From NCBI RefSeq assembly GCF_003668875.1, contig NZ_RAWM01000022.1, positions 1 through 64,000 of the forward strand: DNA of 64,000 nucleotides, given 5' to 3'. How positions within the stretch are numbered: position 1 is the first letter of the stretch; every line of letters begins with the position of its first letter. The notes below the pieces were generated by a model that worked only from the letters and a program-made list of their open reading frames with translations, did not search any database and had not been told where the DNA came from. Origin of the DNA: Corallococcus interemptor. Its GTDB lineage: Bacteria > Myxococcota > Myxococcia > Myxococcales > Myxococcaceae. Below are positions 8,774 to 18,332 of this stretch, piece after piece. The position numbers and the translations under genes were made by a program.

Positions 8774-10190
8774 GCTGCACCGTCCGGAAGGTGGTGCCCG
8801 TGACCTTGAACAGCTCGTAGGGGGAGGGCGCCTCGCCGGTCTCGTTGTTGAAGTTCAGCTCGCCGCTGGCGCCCTTCACGTCGATGACGTTGCCCGCGCG
8901 CAGCGCCTCGCGCGCCGCGGTGAACTGCGTGGAGCCCAGCGGGTAGCTCGGCGCCGTCTGGCCGGCCGCGGGCGTCAGCTTCGTGAGGCCCTCCGCGATG
9001 CGCGGGCCCGTCACCGGCTGCGGGTTGCCCGCGTCGTTGCCCACCGCGTACGCCGAGCCCAGCGCCACCAGGTACATGGCGTCGTACGCGTGCGCGGTGA
9101 AGGAGTACTGCCCGGGGTCCGTGCTGTAGGCCGTGATGAAGCGGTCCGCGAAGAGCTTGTACGTGGCGTCGTTGGGACGCGCGGAAGCCGGCGCCGTGCC
9201 GTACGTGCCTGAAAGCTCCGTCTCGACCTCCTTGCGGGAGGTGAGCAGCGTGCGGTCCTTGCTGGCGTCGGTGAGGAACCACCGGTTGCCGTGCGCCGTG
9301 CCCACGCCCTTGTCCATGGCCTCCAGCAAGAGGCGCGAGTTGTCCTCGGGGAAGCCCGCCAGCACCGTCATGTCCGGGTCGAAGGACACCAGCCGGGTCA
9401 CCGCGCCGCTCACGGCCTCGTTGCGGCTGTACTGCGCGCCCGCGACGTTGTCCTTGTTGGGGATGCGGTTCTGGATGGCGTCGAACAGGCCCGTGCCGTA
9501 CGAGTCGGAGACGTACGCCACGCCCACCTTCGCCGGCGGGGTGAACGTCACGCCCGGGTCGTTGATGGGCGTGACGCCCTGGATGACGTTCGCGATGACG
9601 CGGCCCTGGAGCACGTCCGAGGGCGTGGTGCGCCAGACCAGCCCCACGCTGCCGCCGTTCTTGTCCGACAGCGTGGTGAACGCGGAGCTCGTGGCCGTGT
9701 GGCTCATGAGCAGCACGTTCTTGGGCGTCGTCACTTCACTGATGGCGAGCGTCTGCGCGCTGCCCGCGCTGAACATCGCCACCACGCCCTTGTCGTTCAC
9801 CATCCAGCTGGCCTGCGTCACCGCGCGGTCCGAGTCCGCCCCGGTGTCGCAGACGTACATGACGAACTGGCGGCCGCCCACGCCCTGCGCCTGGTTCACC
9901 TCGTCCAGCGCCAGCTTCAGGCCGTTGAAGCGCTGCTGTTCAATCTCCGCGTTGCCGCTCGCGTTGGTGAGCGGCAGCGCCGCGCCCAGCACGATGGGGT
10001 TCGCCGCGGACGTGGCGCCCACCACCTGGTCGCACCCGGCGGGCTGCGGCAGGCAGAAGCCGGAGGTGCAGACGCTGTTGGTGCCGCAGTCACTGCTCGT
10101 CGTGCATTCGGACAGGCCGCCCGCCGTGGTGAAGCTGCACCCGGACGCAAGCAGCGCCATGCCGAACGTCATCATTCCCAGCGCGCGCAT
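8751..10190 (-). CDS. periplasmic-binding-protein-like lipoprotein (type 1 fold)
   Basis: A 479-residue lipoprotein (lipobox LLASGC, Cys18). Residues ~28-55 hold a short cysteine cluster (SECTTSSDCGTNSVC and following) of the kind common on myxobacterial surface lipoproteins. The rest reads as a branched-chain-amino-acid type substrate-binding protein: IVLGAALPLTNASG, then YVCDTGADSDRAV, then MVNDKGVVAMFSAG. No permease or ATPase gene is adjacent, so it may be a sensor or scavenging receptor rather than part of a transporter. It is translationally coupled (one-base overlap) to the TPR/membrane gene upstream. Confidence 0.83.
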   Translation of the reverse strand: MRALGMMTFGMALLASGCSFTTAGGLSECTTSSDCGTNSVCTSGFCLPQPAGCDQVVGATSAANPIVLGAALPLTNASGNAEIEQQRFNGLKLALDEVNQAQGVGGRQFVMYVCDTGADSDRAVTQASWMVNDKGVVAMFSAGSAQTLAISEVTTPKNVLLMSHTATSSAFTTLSDKNGGSVGLVWRTTPSDVLQGRVIANVIQGVTPINDPGVTFTPPAKVGVAYVSDSYGTGLFDAIQNRIPNKDNVAGAQYSRNEAVSGAVTRLVSFDPDMTVLAGFPEDNSRLLLEAMDKGVGTAHGNRWFLTDASKDRTLLTSRKEVETELSGTYGTAPASARPNDATYKLFADRFITAYSTDPGQYSFTAHAYDAMYLVALGSAYAVGNDAGNPQPVTGPRIAEGLTKLTPAAGQTAPSYPLGSTQFTAAREALRAGNVIDVKGASGELNFNNETGEAPSPYELFKVTGTTFRTVQLIDPPTD

Positions 10191-11020
10191 CAGAAACGAC
10201 CCTCCATGCCGACCCCGGCGCCGCGCGGTGCGAGCGTCACGCGGACCTCGCCCGTCGCGGGGGGGCCTTCCTTGGGATACAGGATGATGGCGGTGATGGC
10301 CCCCGCGAGCCCCACGCCGAAACCGATGTCCGCGAGCAGCGCCTTGCTCTTGGTGCTGTCCGACAGCCGCTGCTTCTCCGCGAGCGTGGTGGCGTTGTCG
10401 AACTGCTCGCGCTGGTCGCGCGCCTGCAGCCCGAAGAGCACGCCCGCGCCCACGCCCAGCACCGCCACGCCGCCCGTGGCGAACGCCGCGATGCGCTGGT
10501 TGCGGTAGGACTTGAGGGTCCGGTCCAGCTCCGCCTGCCGCTGGCGCTCGCTCTCATCCTGCGCGCGCCGGGCCGCGGCCTGCTCCGCCTCCGCCTGCTG
10601 GCGCGCGGCGTCCGCCTCCGCCTCCAGGCGCTTCCTGTCCGCGTCCGCCGCGGCCTGCGCCTGGTCCTCGCGGTCCAGCTGCACGCGCAGCCGGTCGATG
10701 GCGCGGTTGCTGTTCTTCAGGAGCGCGGGGTCGGTGTCCTCGCTGGAGGACGTGACGTACTGCCGGTAGAAGCTCATCGCCTCGCGGGGCTCGCCCGCGT
10801 ACTCCAGCGCCACGGCGATGTTGTAGACGAGCCGCGGGTGCGGCTGGGCCTCATTGGCCTGCTTCAGCGCCTCCGCCGCCTCGCGGTACTTGCCGGCGTC
10901 GTAGAGGCGTTTGCCCTCCTTCAACAGCGCCTGCACGTTGACCTTGGAGCCACCCCGCTGCGCCAGGGCGGACCCCGGGGCCAGCGCCAGCGCCAGCGAC
11001 AACACGAAAACCAGTCTCAT
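10190..11020 (-). CDS. TPR/coiled-coil membrane protein
   Basis: A 276-residue exported protein: signal peptide to about residue 21 (GSALAQ), TPR-like helices at ~30-85 (LYDAGKYREAAEALKQANEA) and a long Ala/Gln/Arg/Glu coiled coil at ~112-170. Two hydrophobic helices follow near 177-200 and 228-247, and a short tail. This design recurs in myxobacteria as PEGA/TPR envelope proteins of unknown function. Its stop overlaps the start of the substrate-binding lipoprotein by one base, so the two probably act together at the envelope. Confidence 0.75.
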   Translation of the reverse strand: MRLVFVLSLALALAPGSALAQRGGSKVNVQALLKEGKRLYDAGKYREAAEALKQANEAQPHPRLVYNIAVALEYAGEPREAMSFYRQYVTSSSEDTDPALLKNSNRAIDRLRVQLDREDQAQAAADADRKRLEAEADAARQQAEAEQAAARRAQDESERQRQAELDRTLKSYRNQRIAAFATGGVAVLGVGAGVLFGLQARDQREQFDNATTLAEKQRLSDSTKSKALLADIGFGVGLAGAITAIILYPKEGPPATGEVRVTLAPRGAGVGMEGRF

Positions 11021-11073
11021 GGGGCGGTGAGCCTAGCGCCGAACATTCCGGCCGTCGAAGCACTGGCCCCCAC

Positions 11074-11133
11074 AAAAAAGCGCCGGGGCCACCCCCACCC
11101 CTGTCGCGACAGGGGAGGAAGCAGCCCCGGAGC
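11074..11133 (-). terminator. terminator downstream of pckG with nested palindrome
   Basis: Read on the minus strand, arm GCTCCGGGGC (11133-11124) pairs with GCCCCGGCGC (11089-11080) with one mismatch, followed by TTTTTT (11079-11074). The loop itself contains the perfect 18-base palindrome CCCCTGTCGCGACAGGGG (11098-11115), so the transcript could form a nested double hairpin. It lies just after the pckG stop codon. Confidence 0.7.
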
Positions 11134-11159
11134 GGGACTTCTCAGCCGTCAGACGGCGG

Positions 11160-12953
11160 CTAGCCGTCCAGGCGCGCGATGAGCAGCTTGCGCTGGAGCA
11201 TCAGGGCCTCGGGGGCCTTGGTGCCCAGCTGCTCGAAGAAGACCTCCTGGCTCTTGAGCTCGGTCTTCCACTCGTCCTCCTTGATGGAGGTGGCCTCCTG
11301 GATGGCCTCCGCGGGCAGGTCCAGGCCGTTGAGGTTGAGGCCCTGGTCCTGGCGCGGCACCCAGCCCAGCAGCGTCTCCTGCGTGGGGACGCGGCCCTGC
11401 ACGCGGTTCACGATCCACTCCAGGACGCGCATGTTCTCGCCGAAGCCCGGCCAGATGAACTTGCCGTTCTTGTCCTGGCGGAACCAGTTGACCTGGAAGA
11501 TCTTCGGCAGCTGCGGGATGGACTTCTGCATGTCCAGCCAGTGCTGGAGGTAGTCACCCATGTGGTAGCCGCAGAAGGGCAGCATGGCCATGGGGTCGCG
11601 GCGCACGACGCCCACCTTGCCGGTGGCCGCGGCCGTCGTCTCCGAGCCCATGGTGGCGCCCAGGAACACGCCGTGGGTCCAGTTGAAGGCCTGGAGCACC
11701 AGCGGGACGGTGTTGGAGCGGCGGCCGCCGAAGATGATGGCGCTGATGGGAACGCCCTGGGGGTCGTTCGCCTTGCCGGACAGCACCGGGTTGTTGCTCA
11801 TGGGCGCGGTGAAGCGGCTGTTCGGGTGCGCCGCCTTCTCCGTGCTGCCCTTCTTCCAGGGCTTGCCCTGCCAGTCGATGAGCTCCTCGGGGACCTCGCC
11901 GTCCTTGCCCTCCCACCAGACGTCGCCGTCGGGCGTGAGCGCCACGTTCGTGAAGAGCGTGTCCTTGGAGATGGTCTCCATGGCGTTGGGGTTGGTCTTG
12001 TAGTTGGTGCCCGGCACCACGCCGAAGTAGCCGGCCTCCGGGTTGATGGCGTACAGGCGGCCATCCGGACCCGGGCGCATCCAGGCGATGTCGTCGCCGA
12101 CGGTTTCAATCTTCCAGCCCGCGTACTCCTTGGGCGGGATCATCATGGCGAAGTTCGTCTTGCCGCACGCGGACGGGAAGGCCGCCGCGATGTAGGTCGT
12201 CTCACCCTTGGGGGAGGTGACGCCCAGGATGAGCATGTGCTCGGCGAGCCAGCCCTCCTCGCGGCCCAGGTAGCTGCCGATGCGCAGCGCCAGACACTTC
12301 TTCCCGAGCAGCACGTTGCCGCCATAGCCGGAGCCGAAGCTCCAGATGGTGTTGTCCTGGGGGAAGTGGCAGATGTAGCGGCGGTCCGGGTTCACGTCGC
12401 CCGTGGAGTGCAGGCCGCGGTTGAAGTCGTCGCTGTCGCCCAGCATGTCCAGCGCGGCCTTCCCCATGCGGGTCATGATCCGCATGTTGAGGACCACGTA
12501 GTCGCTGTCCGTCAGCTCCACGCCAATCTTCGTGGAGGCGCCGCCCAGCGGACCCATGGCGTAGGGCACCACGTACATCGTGCGGCCCTTCATGCAGCCT
12601 TCGAACAGCTGGGAGAGCTTCGTGTAGGCGGCCTCCGGCTCCATCCAGTTGTTGGTGGGGCCCGCGTCCGTCTTGTTGGGCGTGCAGATGAACGTGAGGT
12701 GCTCGACGCGCGCCACGTCGTTGGGGTTGGAGCGGTGCAGGTAGCAGCCGGGGCGCTTCTGCGGGTTGAGCGGGATGAGCGTGCCGTCCTTCACCGCCTG
12801 CTCGGTGAGGCGCTGCTTCTCCGCCTCCGAGCCGTCGCACCAGACGATGCGGTCCGGCTGGGTCATCGCGGCCATCTTGGCCACCCACGCCAAGAGCGTG
12901 GGGTTCTTCGTGGGCGCCTGCTCGGTGGCGGCGGCCGCTTGCGTCGAAGCCAT
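11160..12953 (-). CDS. pckG: phosphoenolpyruvate carboxykinase (GTP)
   Basis: Converts oxaloacetate and GTP to PEP, the entry to gluconeogenesis, which matters in a predator living on amino acids and lipids. The 597-residue product has the GTP-type signature [12 protein letters not shown] near 259-270 with the reactive Cys263, the substrate-loop segment [10 protein letters not shown], and C-terminal [20 protein letters not shown]. The ATG at 12953 ([10 protein letters not shown]) has GAGGAGACCTCC just upstream and gives the family length; the frame is open ~46 codons further without support. Single gene with its own terminator. Confidence 0.97.
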   Translation of the reverse strand: MASTQAAAATEQAPTKNPTLLAWVAKMAAMTQPDRIVWCDGSEAEKQRLTEQAVKDGTLIPLNPQKRPGCYLHRSNPNDVARVEHLTFICTPNKTDAGPTNNWMEPEAAYTKLSQLFEGCMKGRTMYVVPYAMGPLGGASTKIGVELTDSDYVVLNMRIMTRMGKAALDMLGDSDDFNRGLHSTGDVNPDRRYICHFPQDNTIWSFGSGYGGNVLLGKKCLALRIGSYLGREEGWLAEHMLILGVTSPKGETTYIAAAFPSACGKTNFAMMIPPKEYAGWKIETVGDDIAWMRPGPDGRLYAINPEAGYFGVVPGTNYKTNPNAMETISKDTLFTNVALTPDGDVWWEGKDGEVPEELIDWQGKPWKKGSTEKAAHPNSRFTAPMSNNPVLSGKANDPQGVPISAIIFGGRRSNTVPLVLQAFNWTHGVFLGATMGSETTAAATGKVGVVRRDPMAMLPFCGYHMGDYLQHWLDMQKSIPQLPKIFQVNWFRQDKNGKFIWPGFGENMRVLEWIVNRVQGRVPTQETLLGWVPRQDQGLNLNGLDLPAEAIQEATSIKEDEWKTELKSQEVFFEQLGTKAPEALMLQRKLLIARLDG

Positions 12954-13168
12954 GGAGGTCTCCTCGGGGTATCTCGCGGAAGGAACACGAAACCTTCTGG
13001 ACCGGGGGCCCAAAATCAACTGACGTCCGGCAGTCAACCGGACTTTCGACCGCTTTGGCCTAATTCCACTTATCAGCCCCCGGGCGCCCATCAGAAAACG
13101 GCGCGGTGCGGCACACGCTGGCGGCGCAGCGCGGCGTGCCCAGGTTGAGGGGGCAAACGGCCCTCTCC

Positions 13169-14962
13169 ATGACCATCGCCCTCGTCCTGGCCATCATCGT
13201 CGTCGCCCTGGTCCTGTTTTCCATGGATTCCATCCCCATCGAGTTCACCTCGCTGGTGGTGGTGTGCCTGCTGGCGCTGTCCGGGGTGCTGACGCCCGCG
13301 CAGGCGTTCGAGGGCTTCAGCAACGACACCGTCATCTTCATCTTCACCCTGCTGGCGATGACGGAGGGGCTCGCCTCCACGGGCGTGGTGCAGATGGTGG
13401 GGCAGCGGATGGCGTTCTTCGCGCGCTTCGGTCCTCAGGTGTTCGTGCTGGCGATGATGGGCGTGGTGGCGGTGTTCTCCTCGTTCATCTCCAACACGGT
13501 GACGACGGCGGCCTTCCTGCCGGTGGCCATTGGCGCCGCGGCGCGGGCGAAGGTGCCGCGCAGCAAGGTGCTGCTGCCGCTGGCGTACGCGTCCATGCTG
13601 GGCGGCACGGTGCTCCTGTTCGGCACGTCCACGAACCTGGTGGTGTCCGCGGCGCTGAAGCGGCAGGGGATGGCGCCCATTGGCGTGGCGGAGCTGGCGC
13701 CGGTGGGGCTGCCGGCGGTGCTGATTGGCATCACCGTGGTGGTGCTGTTGGGGCGGCGGCTGCTGCCCTCGCGCGAGGGCAAGCCGGGCACGGAGGGCTT
13801 CACGCTGCGCGACTACCTCACGGAGGCGGTGCTGCCGGCGGACTCGCGCTACGTGGGCAAGCCCCTGGCGGAGCTCACGGAAGGGCTGGGCCTGCGCGTG
13901 ATTGGGGTGGTGCAGGACGGCGAGACGCTCAACGCGAAGCCGTCCTACGTGCTGACGGGCCAGGAGCGGCTGCTGGTGGAGGGGCGGCGCGAGGACATCC
14001 TGCGCGTGAAGGACCTGCAGGGCCTGGCGCTGAGGCCGGACGTGCGGCTGTCGGACGCGGAATTGGAGGGGCCGGAGTCGATGCTCGCGGAGGTGGGCGT
14101 GCCGCCCGGCAGCGCGCTGGTGGGGCGCAGCCTGCGGGAGACGCTGTTCGTGGAGCGCTTCGGCCTGGTGGCGCTGGGGCTGCACCGCCGGCCCGGCATC
14201 CAGCGGCTCACGAAGATGCAGCTGTTGGGGCGCGACCGGGAGGAGCACTCGCTGTCCACGCTGCCCCTGTCCGTGGGGGACGTGCTGCTGCTGCGAGGCC
14301 CCCGGCAGAAGGTGGCGGAGCTGGCCCCGGGCCACACGCTGATGGTGCTGGAGGGCCACGAGTACGAGCCGCCGCGCTACGCGAAGGCGCTGCTCGCGGT
14401 GGTCCTCTTCCTGGGCTCGCTGGCGGCGGGCTCGCTGGGCTGGGTGCCGCTGTCGCTGGCGGGGCTCACCGGGATGCTGCTGATGATCGCCACCGGGTGC
14501 GTGGACGCGCGCACCGCGTTCCGCGTGGACTGGCGGGTGGTGCTGCTCATCGGCTCCATGATGGCGCTGGGGCTGGCCATGGAGGTGAGCGGCGCGGGGA
14601 AGTTCATTGGCGACCACGTGGCCCGGCTGGGCGCGTTCGGCGGGCCCCGCGCGGTGCTGGCGCTGTTGATGGTGCTGACCATCGTGCTGTCCGCGCCCAT
14701 GAGCAACCAGGCCGCGGCGCTGGTGGTGCTGCCGGTGGCGCTCAACGCGGCGACGCAGCTGGGCGTGGACGCGCGCCCCTTCGCCATGGGCGTCACGCTG
14801 GCGGCCAGCTGTTCGTTCATCACGCCGCTGGAGCCCAGCTGCGTGCTCGTCTACGGGCCCGGGCACTACCGCTTCACCGACTTCTTCCGGCTGGGCACGC
14901 CGCTGACCGCGGTGCTGGTGGTGTTCCTCGTCTTCGCCGTGCCCGTGGTGTGGCCGTTCTAG
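13169..14962 (+). CDS. SLC13-type permease with two TrkA-C domains
   Basis: A 597-residue polytopic membrane protein of the divalent-anion/Na+ symporter superfamily. The N-terminal half has about five helices and the motif [18 protein letters not shown]. Residues ~195-385 form a soluble insert with two TrkA-C (RCK-C) ligand-binding domains. The C-terminal half repeats the transport fold ([26 protein letters not shown]). Likely substrates are sulfate, dicarboxylates or similar anions, not decidable here. Start is set at MTIALVL; an ATG 21 codons upstream is possible but adds a basic, non-membrane leader. The 3' end overlaps miaE by four bases (convergent). Confidence 0.87.
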   Translation: MTIALVLAIIVVALVLFSMDSIPIEFTSLVVVCLLALSGVLTPAQAFEGFSNDTVIFIFTLLAMTEGLASTGVVQMVGQRMAFFARFGPQVFVLAMMGVVAVFSSFISNTVTTAAFLPVAIGAAARAKVPRSKVLLPLAYASMLGGTVLLFGTSTNLVVSAALKRQGMAPIGVAELAPVGLPAVLIGITVVVLLGRRLLPSREGKPGTEGFTLRDYLTEAVLPADSRYVGKPLAELTEGLGLRVIGVVQDGETLNAKPSYVLTGQERLLVEGRREDILRVKDLQGLALRPDVRLSDAELEGPESMLAEVGVPPGSALVGRSLRETLFVERFGLVALGLHRRPGIQRLTKMQLLGRDREEHSLSTLPLSVGDVLLLRGPRQKVAELAPGHTLMVLEGHEYEPPRYAKALLAVVLFLGSLAAGSLGWVPLSLAGLTGMLLMIATGCVDARTAFRVDWRVVLLIGSMMALGLAMEVSGAGKFIGDHVARLGAFGGPRAVLALLMVLTIVLSAPMSNQAAALVVLPVALNAATQLGVDARPFAMGVTLAASCSFITPLEPSCVLVYGPGHYRFTDFFRLGTPLTAVLVVFLVFAVPVVWPF

Positions 14963-15585
14963 TGGATGGCGGCGCGCAGCCCCACGTCCGCGAGCACCCG
15001 CGACTCCTGCTCCAGCAGGTACTGCAGGCGCGCGTCCACGGCGGCCTCGTCCCCGTTGGAGGCCGTCACGGCCAGGCGGTGGAAGAGGGACTGGTGGCCG
15101 TCCTCCGACTGGGCCAGCTCTCCGTAGAAGCGGGCGAGCGCCGGGTCGGTGAGCCCCTCCGCGAGCAGGGAGAGGCGCTCGCACGAGCGCGCTTCGATGA
15201 TGGCGGCCACGAGCAGGCGGTCCACGCGCCGCTCCGGGGCGGGCGTGCGCACGTGCTTCTGCAGGCCCTGCGCGTACGGGTCCCCGGCGTCCTTGGTGAG
15301 GGTGAGGCCGCGCGCGGCCATCAGGTCCAGCACGCGGGCCAGGTGCGCGCTCTCCTCGCGGGCCAGGCGGGCCATCTGCGACGGCAGGCCGGGCAGGTCC
15401 GGGTAGGCCTGGAGCATGGACAGCGCGTTGGCGGCGGCCTTCTTCTCGCAGTGGGCGTGGTCCACCAGCACCGCGTCGAAGTTCGCGAGCGCCAGCGGCA
15501 GCCAGCCGGGGTCGGTGGGCGCGTGGAGGATGACGGGGCCCGCTCCGGAGAGGGGACGGCGGGAGGGCGTGGGGCGGCTGCTCAT
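14959..15585 (-). CDS. miaE: tRNA-(ms2io6A37)-hydroxylase MiaE
   Basis: Diiron monooxygenase that hydroxylates the isopentenyl group of ms2i6A37 in tRNA. The 208-residue protein has the ferritin-like arrangement of metal ligands: Glu in HAHCEKKAAANAL, ExxH in REESAHL, Glu in EARSCERLSLL and ExxH in SEDGHQSLF. Length fits the family. It lies back to back with other RNA-related genes in the window (gluQ, rlmN, aat), though these are not one operon. Confidence 0.88.
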   Translation of the reverse strand: MSSRPTPSRRPLSGAGPVILHAPTDPGWLPLALANFDAVLVDHAHCEKKAAANALSMLQAYPDLPGLPSQMARLAREESAHLARVLDLMAARGLTLTKDAGDPYAQGLQKHVRTPAPERRVDRLLVAAIIEARSCERLSLLAEGLTDPALARFYGELAQSEDGHQSLFHRLAVTASNGDEAAVDARLQYLLEQESRVLADVGLRAAIH

Positions 15586-15618
15586 TGCGGCGGCGGACTG
15601 TAGGGCATCCGCTGGCGG

Positions 15619-16458
15619 CTACTCCACCAGCACGAGCCGCTGCGTGCGGCCCGCGTGGTAGCCCACCTTGCGAGCGATGCGGGCGGTGCTCTCGTCGCGC
15701 TCGTCCACGCGCATGGCCAGCCGGGGCAGCGAGGACAACAGGTGCCGCGAAATCTGCCCCAGGCACAGCGTGGCGTGGCCCTGGCGGCGGCGGGACGGGG
15801 GCGTGTACATGCCCTCCAGCTCCGCGCCGAACTGCGAGCGGCAGCCGATGTCCACCTTGAACACCAGCTCGCCGCCCTCCTCCAGCACGTAGGTGCGGCG
15901 CTGGCGCACGCGCTGGAGGACGCGGGCCTCGTAGTGCGCGGGGTCCTCCGCCAGCGGGTCGCGCTCCAGGATTTCGCGCACGTAGCCCTGGGCCAGGGGC
16001 AAGAGCCGGGGCACGTCCTCTTCCCGGGCCAGGCGCAGGGTGGGGTTGGTGAAGGGGCCCAGGTCGTCCGCGGAGACGCTGAACAGCTTCTGCGTGCGCG
16101 ACAGGCGCGGCTTGCCCTCGCAGAGGCTTCGCACCAGCGCGTCCACGGAGGCCTTGTCCCCCACGGTGGCGCGCAGCTTGAGGCTGGGGGCGAGCGCGTC
16201 CGCGATGACGCCGGTGGCGCTGGCGTCGCTGGCGCTGGGCACCACCAGCCCGCCCTCGCCGCCCACGAAGACGGCCGCGGTGAGGACGCCGCTGTCGAAG
16301 CGGCCGTGGAAGGCGAAGGCCGCCTGGCGCTCCGGCGCCGCGATGCCGAACTCCTCCAGCAACCCCAGGAGGTAGAGGTTGTGGACGGGGTCCTTCGCCA
16401 GCAGCGCGCGCAGGGCGTCCGAGTGGGAAGGCGCGAGCTGTTCGACGGTGACGGGCAT
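15619..16458 (-). CDS. GNAT-family N-acetyltransferase
   Basis: A 279-residue two-part protein. The first ~120 residues are an N-terminal domain of the kind fused to some GNAT enzymes (DUF4081-like; HNLYLLGLLEEFG). The second half carries the GNAT acetyl-CoA site, with the strand-loop-helix ELEGMYTPPSRRRQGHATLC (R/Q-x-x-G-H/A). The closing strand is YHAGRTQRLVLVE. The ATG at 16458 (MPVTVEQLAP) gives a compact start; the 13-codon upstream extension has no support. The acceptor substrate is unknown. Confidence 0.82.
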   Translation of the reverse strand: MPVTVEQLAPSHSDALRALLAKDPVHNLYLLGLLEEFGIAAPERQAAFAFHGRFDSGVLTAAVFVGGEGGLVVPSASDASATGVIADALAPSLKLRATVGDKASVDALVRSLCEGKPRLSRTQKLFSVSADDLGPFTNPTLRLAREEDVPRLLPLAQGYVREILERDPLAEDPAHYEARVLQRVRQRRTYVLEEGGELVFKVDIGCRSQFGAELEGMYTPPSRRRQGHATLCLGQISRHLLSSLPRLAMRVDERDESTARIARKVGYHAGRTQRLVLVE

Positions 16459-16504
16459 GCGCGCGGGGGAGGAAGGGGGCCTGAACCTTACGCGCAACCC
16501 GACC

Positions 16505-17146
16505 TCACGGGCCAGCGTCCCCAGGCACGGTGAAACGGAATGGGTAGAGCACCGTCGCGGAACCGCCCAGGCGGGGCGCCGGGAAGCGCGCGTCCAGGAG
16601 CGAGTCCAGCACGCACGCCTGCACCATGGGGTCCGGGATGGTGCTGGAGACGAGCACGCCCCGGTTCATCTTCCCCTCGGAGCCCTCGCCCTCCACCGTG
16701 AAGCGCAGCTTCACTTCCTGTGCGCCCCGGTTGCGTTGTGCGGCGTCCTGGAAACATTGCTGCACGAGCGGAGTCACCGCCTGGACGGCCAGGCGCAGGT
16801 CCTCCGGGTCGATGCGGCCGGAGGTGCGCTCCACCACCGGCTCCACCACCGGCACGCGGCGCGGGTCGGGGGCGTCGAAGTCCTCGCGCGGGGGCGGTGC
16901 CCGGGGCGGCTCACGCACCGGAGCCGTGGGCCGCGGCGCGGGGGCGGTGGCCCGGGGGAGCTCCGGCGCGATGGGCGCGGCCTCCCGCCTTGGGAGGACC
17001 GGCGGCGGCGCGGGGGGCTCCGGCGCCGGGGGCGCTTCCATGAAGCGCGTCACCCAGGCGGCCCCCAGCGTGAACAGCAGGAACAGGCCCAGGCTCAGAC
17101 CGGGGATGAGGAGCCAGCGGACGAGGGTGCGGTTCGGGGACGCCAT
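16505..17146 (-). CDS. AgmX/PglI C-terminal domain protein (TonB-like)
   Basis: A 213-residue single-pass membrane protein: short cytoplasmic start, one helix at ~9-33, a long Pro/Ala/Arg-rich periplasmic linker (~38-100), and a C-terminal ~90-residue domain. That domain has Cys in VQQCFQDAAQ, the strand VKLRFTVEGEG, Cys in MVQACVLDSL and the end FPAPRLGGSATVLYPFRF. It is the TonB-like tail named for gliding proteins AgmX and PglI and common across myxobacterial envelope machines. The frame is open far upstream through the neighbouring gene, but the ATG at 17146 starts just before the membrane helix. No machine genes are adjacent, so its partner is unknown. Confidence 0.8.
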   Translation of the reverse strand: MASPNRTLVRWLLIPGLSLGLFLLFTLGAAWVTRFMEAPPAPEPPAPPPVLPRREAAPIAPELPRATAPAPRPTAPVREPPRAPPPREDFDAPDPRRVPVVEPVVERTSGRIDPEDLRLAVQAVTPLVQQCFQDAAQRNRGAQEVKLRFTVEGEGSEGKMNRGVLVSSTIPDPMVQACVLDSLLDARFPAPRLGGSATVLYPFRFTVPGDAGP

Positions 17147-17220
17147 GGGCCAAAGGTGCCCGCGTGTCATACCCGCCTCACGGGGGACCGTGAAGCGGGG
17201 ATGCACGCGAGCGCCCGAGG

Positions 17221-18171
17221 CTACGGATACACCTCGCGCCGGGACGTGGTCGTCGTCGTGGGCGTCGTCGGGGGCACCACCGCGCCCTCGGCCCGGATGC
17301 GCTGCTTGCGGCTGACGCCCAGCGTGGCGCCCACCACCGAGGCAATGAGCCCCAGCAGCAGCCCCGCGAAGATGCCCCAGAAGACGCGGCCGGAGGTGTC
17401 CGCCACCTTCAGCGCGCCCTGCTGGGCCTGCTGGCCCACCTCGCCGGCCTTGGCCTTGGCCTGGTCCACCTGCTGCTGCACGCGGTCGGCCACGCCTTCC
17501 GCGTCCTGGCGGGACAGGTTGGTGTTCTGCGCGATGTTGCTCACCAGCAGCTCGCGGTCCATGCGGCCCTGGCGCACGCCCTCGGTGACGATGTCCTTGG
17601 TCGCGGCCTCCAGCTGGTTCGCGGTGATGGTGGGCTTGCCCTCCTGCCGGAGCTTCTGGTTCACCGGCCCGAGCGCGTCGTTGGCGTCCAGGCCGAACGC
17701 CTTCGCCGCGCCGCCGCCTCCCGAGACGGCGCTCGACACGGCGCTGCCGCCCGCGCCCACCGCCGCCTTGCCCACGTTGAACACCGCGCCCAGCACGTTG
17801 GACACCAGCATGCCCACCAGGAAGACCCCCAGGAGCGTCGTCAGCCCCCAGAGCACCGCGCCGTGCAGCGCGCCTCCTCCCTTGTCCACGATGCCCGCGC
17901 TGCGAGCGGCCACCATGCCGCCCACGAAGAGCGCGACGAGCGGGACGATGACGCTCCAGATGCCCGTGAAGATGCCCGCGGACTTCGCGCTCCCCACGTC
18001 GGAGGGATTCACCGACGACAGGCCCAGCGCCAGCCCCAGCGTGTAGAGCAATATCCAGACGCCCAGCGCCACGAAGGTGCCACCGAAGATGGCACCCCAG
18101 CTCAGCTTGTACGCACTGCCCGGCACCGCTGGGATGATGCCGGCGCGTTCGCTCTCGACAATGGCTGCCAT
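17221..18171 (-). CDS. polytopic membrane protein with amphipathic loop
   Basis: A 316-residue protein with hydrophobic helices at ~22-50, 68-90, 103-128 and 257-283. The central segment (~165-250) is polar and helical, resembling stress/LEA-like amphipathic repeats (VQQQVDQAKAKAGEVGQQAQQG), and the tail is Thr-rich (TTPTTTTTSRR). I recognise no specific family. The start MAAIVESERAG is preceded by GCGAGGG. It lies 74 bases upstream of the AgmX/PglI-domain gene on the same strand. Confidence 0.72.
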   Translation of the reverse strand: MAAIVESERAGIIPAVPGSAYKLSWGAIFGGTFVALGVWILLYTLGLALGLSSVNPSDVGSAKSAGIFTGIWSVIVPLVALFVGGMVAARSAGIVDKGGGALHGAVLWGLTTLLGVFLVGMLVSNVLGAVFNVGKAAVGAGGSAVSSAVSGGGGAAKAFGLDANDALGPVNQKLRQEGKPTITANQLEAATKDIVTEGVRQGRMDRELLVSNIAQNTNLSRQDAEGVADRVQQQVDQAKAKAGEVGQQAQQGALKVADTSGRVFWGIFAGLLLGLIASVVGATLGVSRKQRIRAEGAVVPPTTPTTTTTSRREVYP

Positions 18172-18293
18172 TGGACTTCACCCTCGCTTCCCGTGAGTCG
18201 CCCGGGCCGCGCTCTTGACCGCGCGGCACCGGACGGACGTGTCTGGGTGAAGGTGTGCACCGGGCACGCCGCGTCGTTCCACCGCCCCACGGC

Positions 18294-18319
18294 CGCCCCG
18301 TCCTGAAGGGCGGGGCGGA
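18294..18319. terminator. GC-rich hairpin between gluQ and the membrane gene
   Basis: CCGCCCCGTCC (18294-18304) and GGGCGGGGCGG (18309-18319) form an 11-bp stem with one G-T pair and the tetraloop TGAA, 13 bases beyond the gluQ stop codon. There is no T-tract on either strand, so it may be an mRNA-end stabiliser rather than a full intrinsic terminator. Confidence 0.4.
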
Positions 18320-18332
18320 AGGCCGGGTGGCC

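Noticed and set aside
13147-13165. Short hairpin (GAGGG...CCCTC) in front of the permease start as a riboswitch
   Set aside because: Only five base pairs, no conserved core, within a short leader.
13091-15766. 891-codon minus-strand open frame opposite the SLC13 permease
   Set aside because: Composition (long Arg/Gly/His/Gln runs) is that of a shadow frame in GC-rich DNA; the plus-strand permease has clear helices and motifs.
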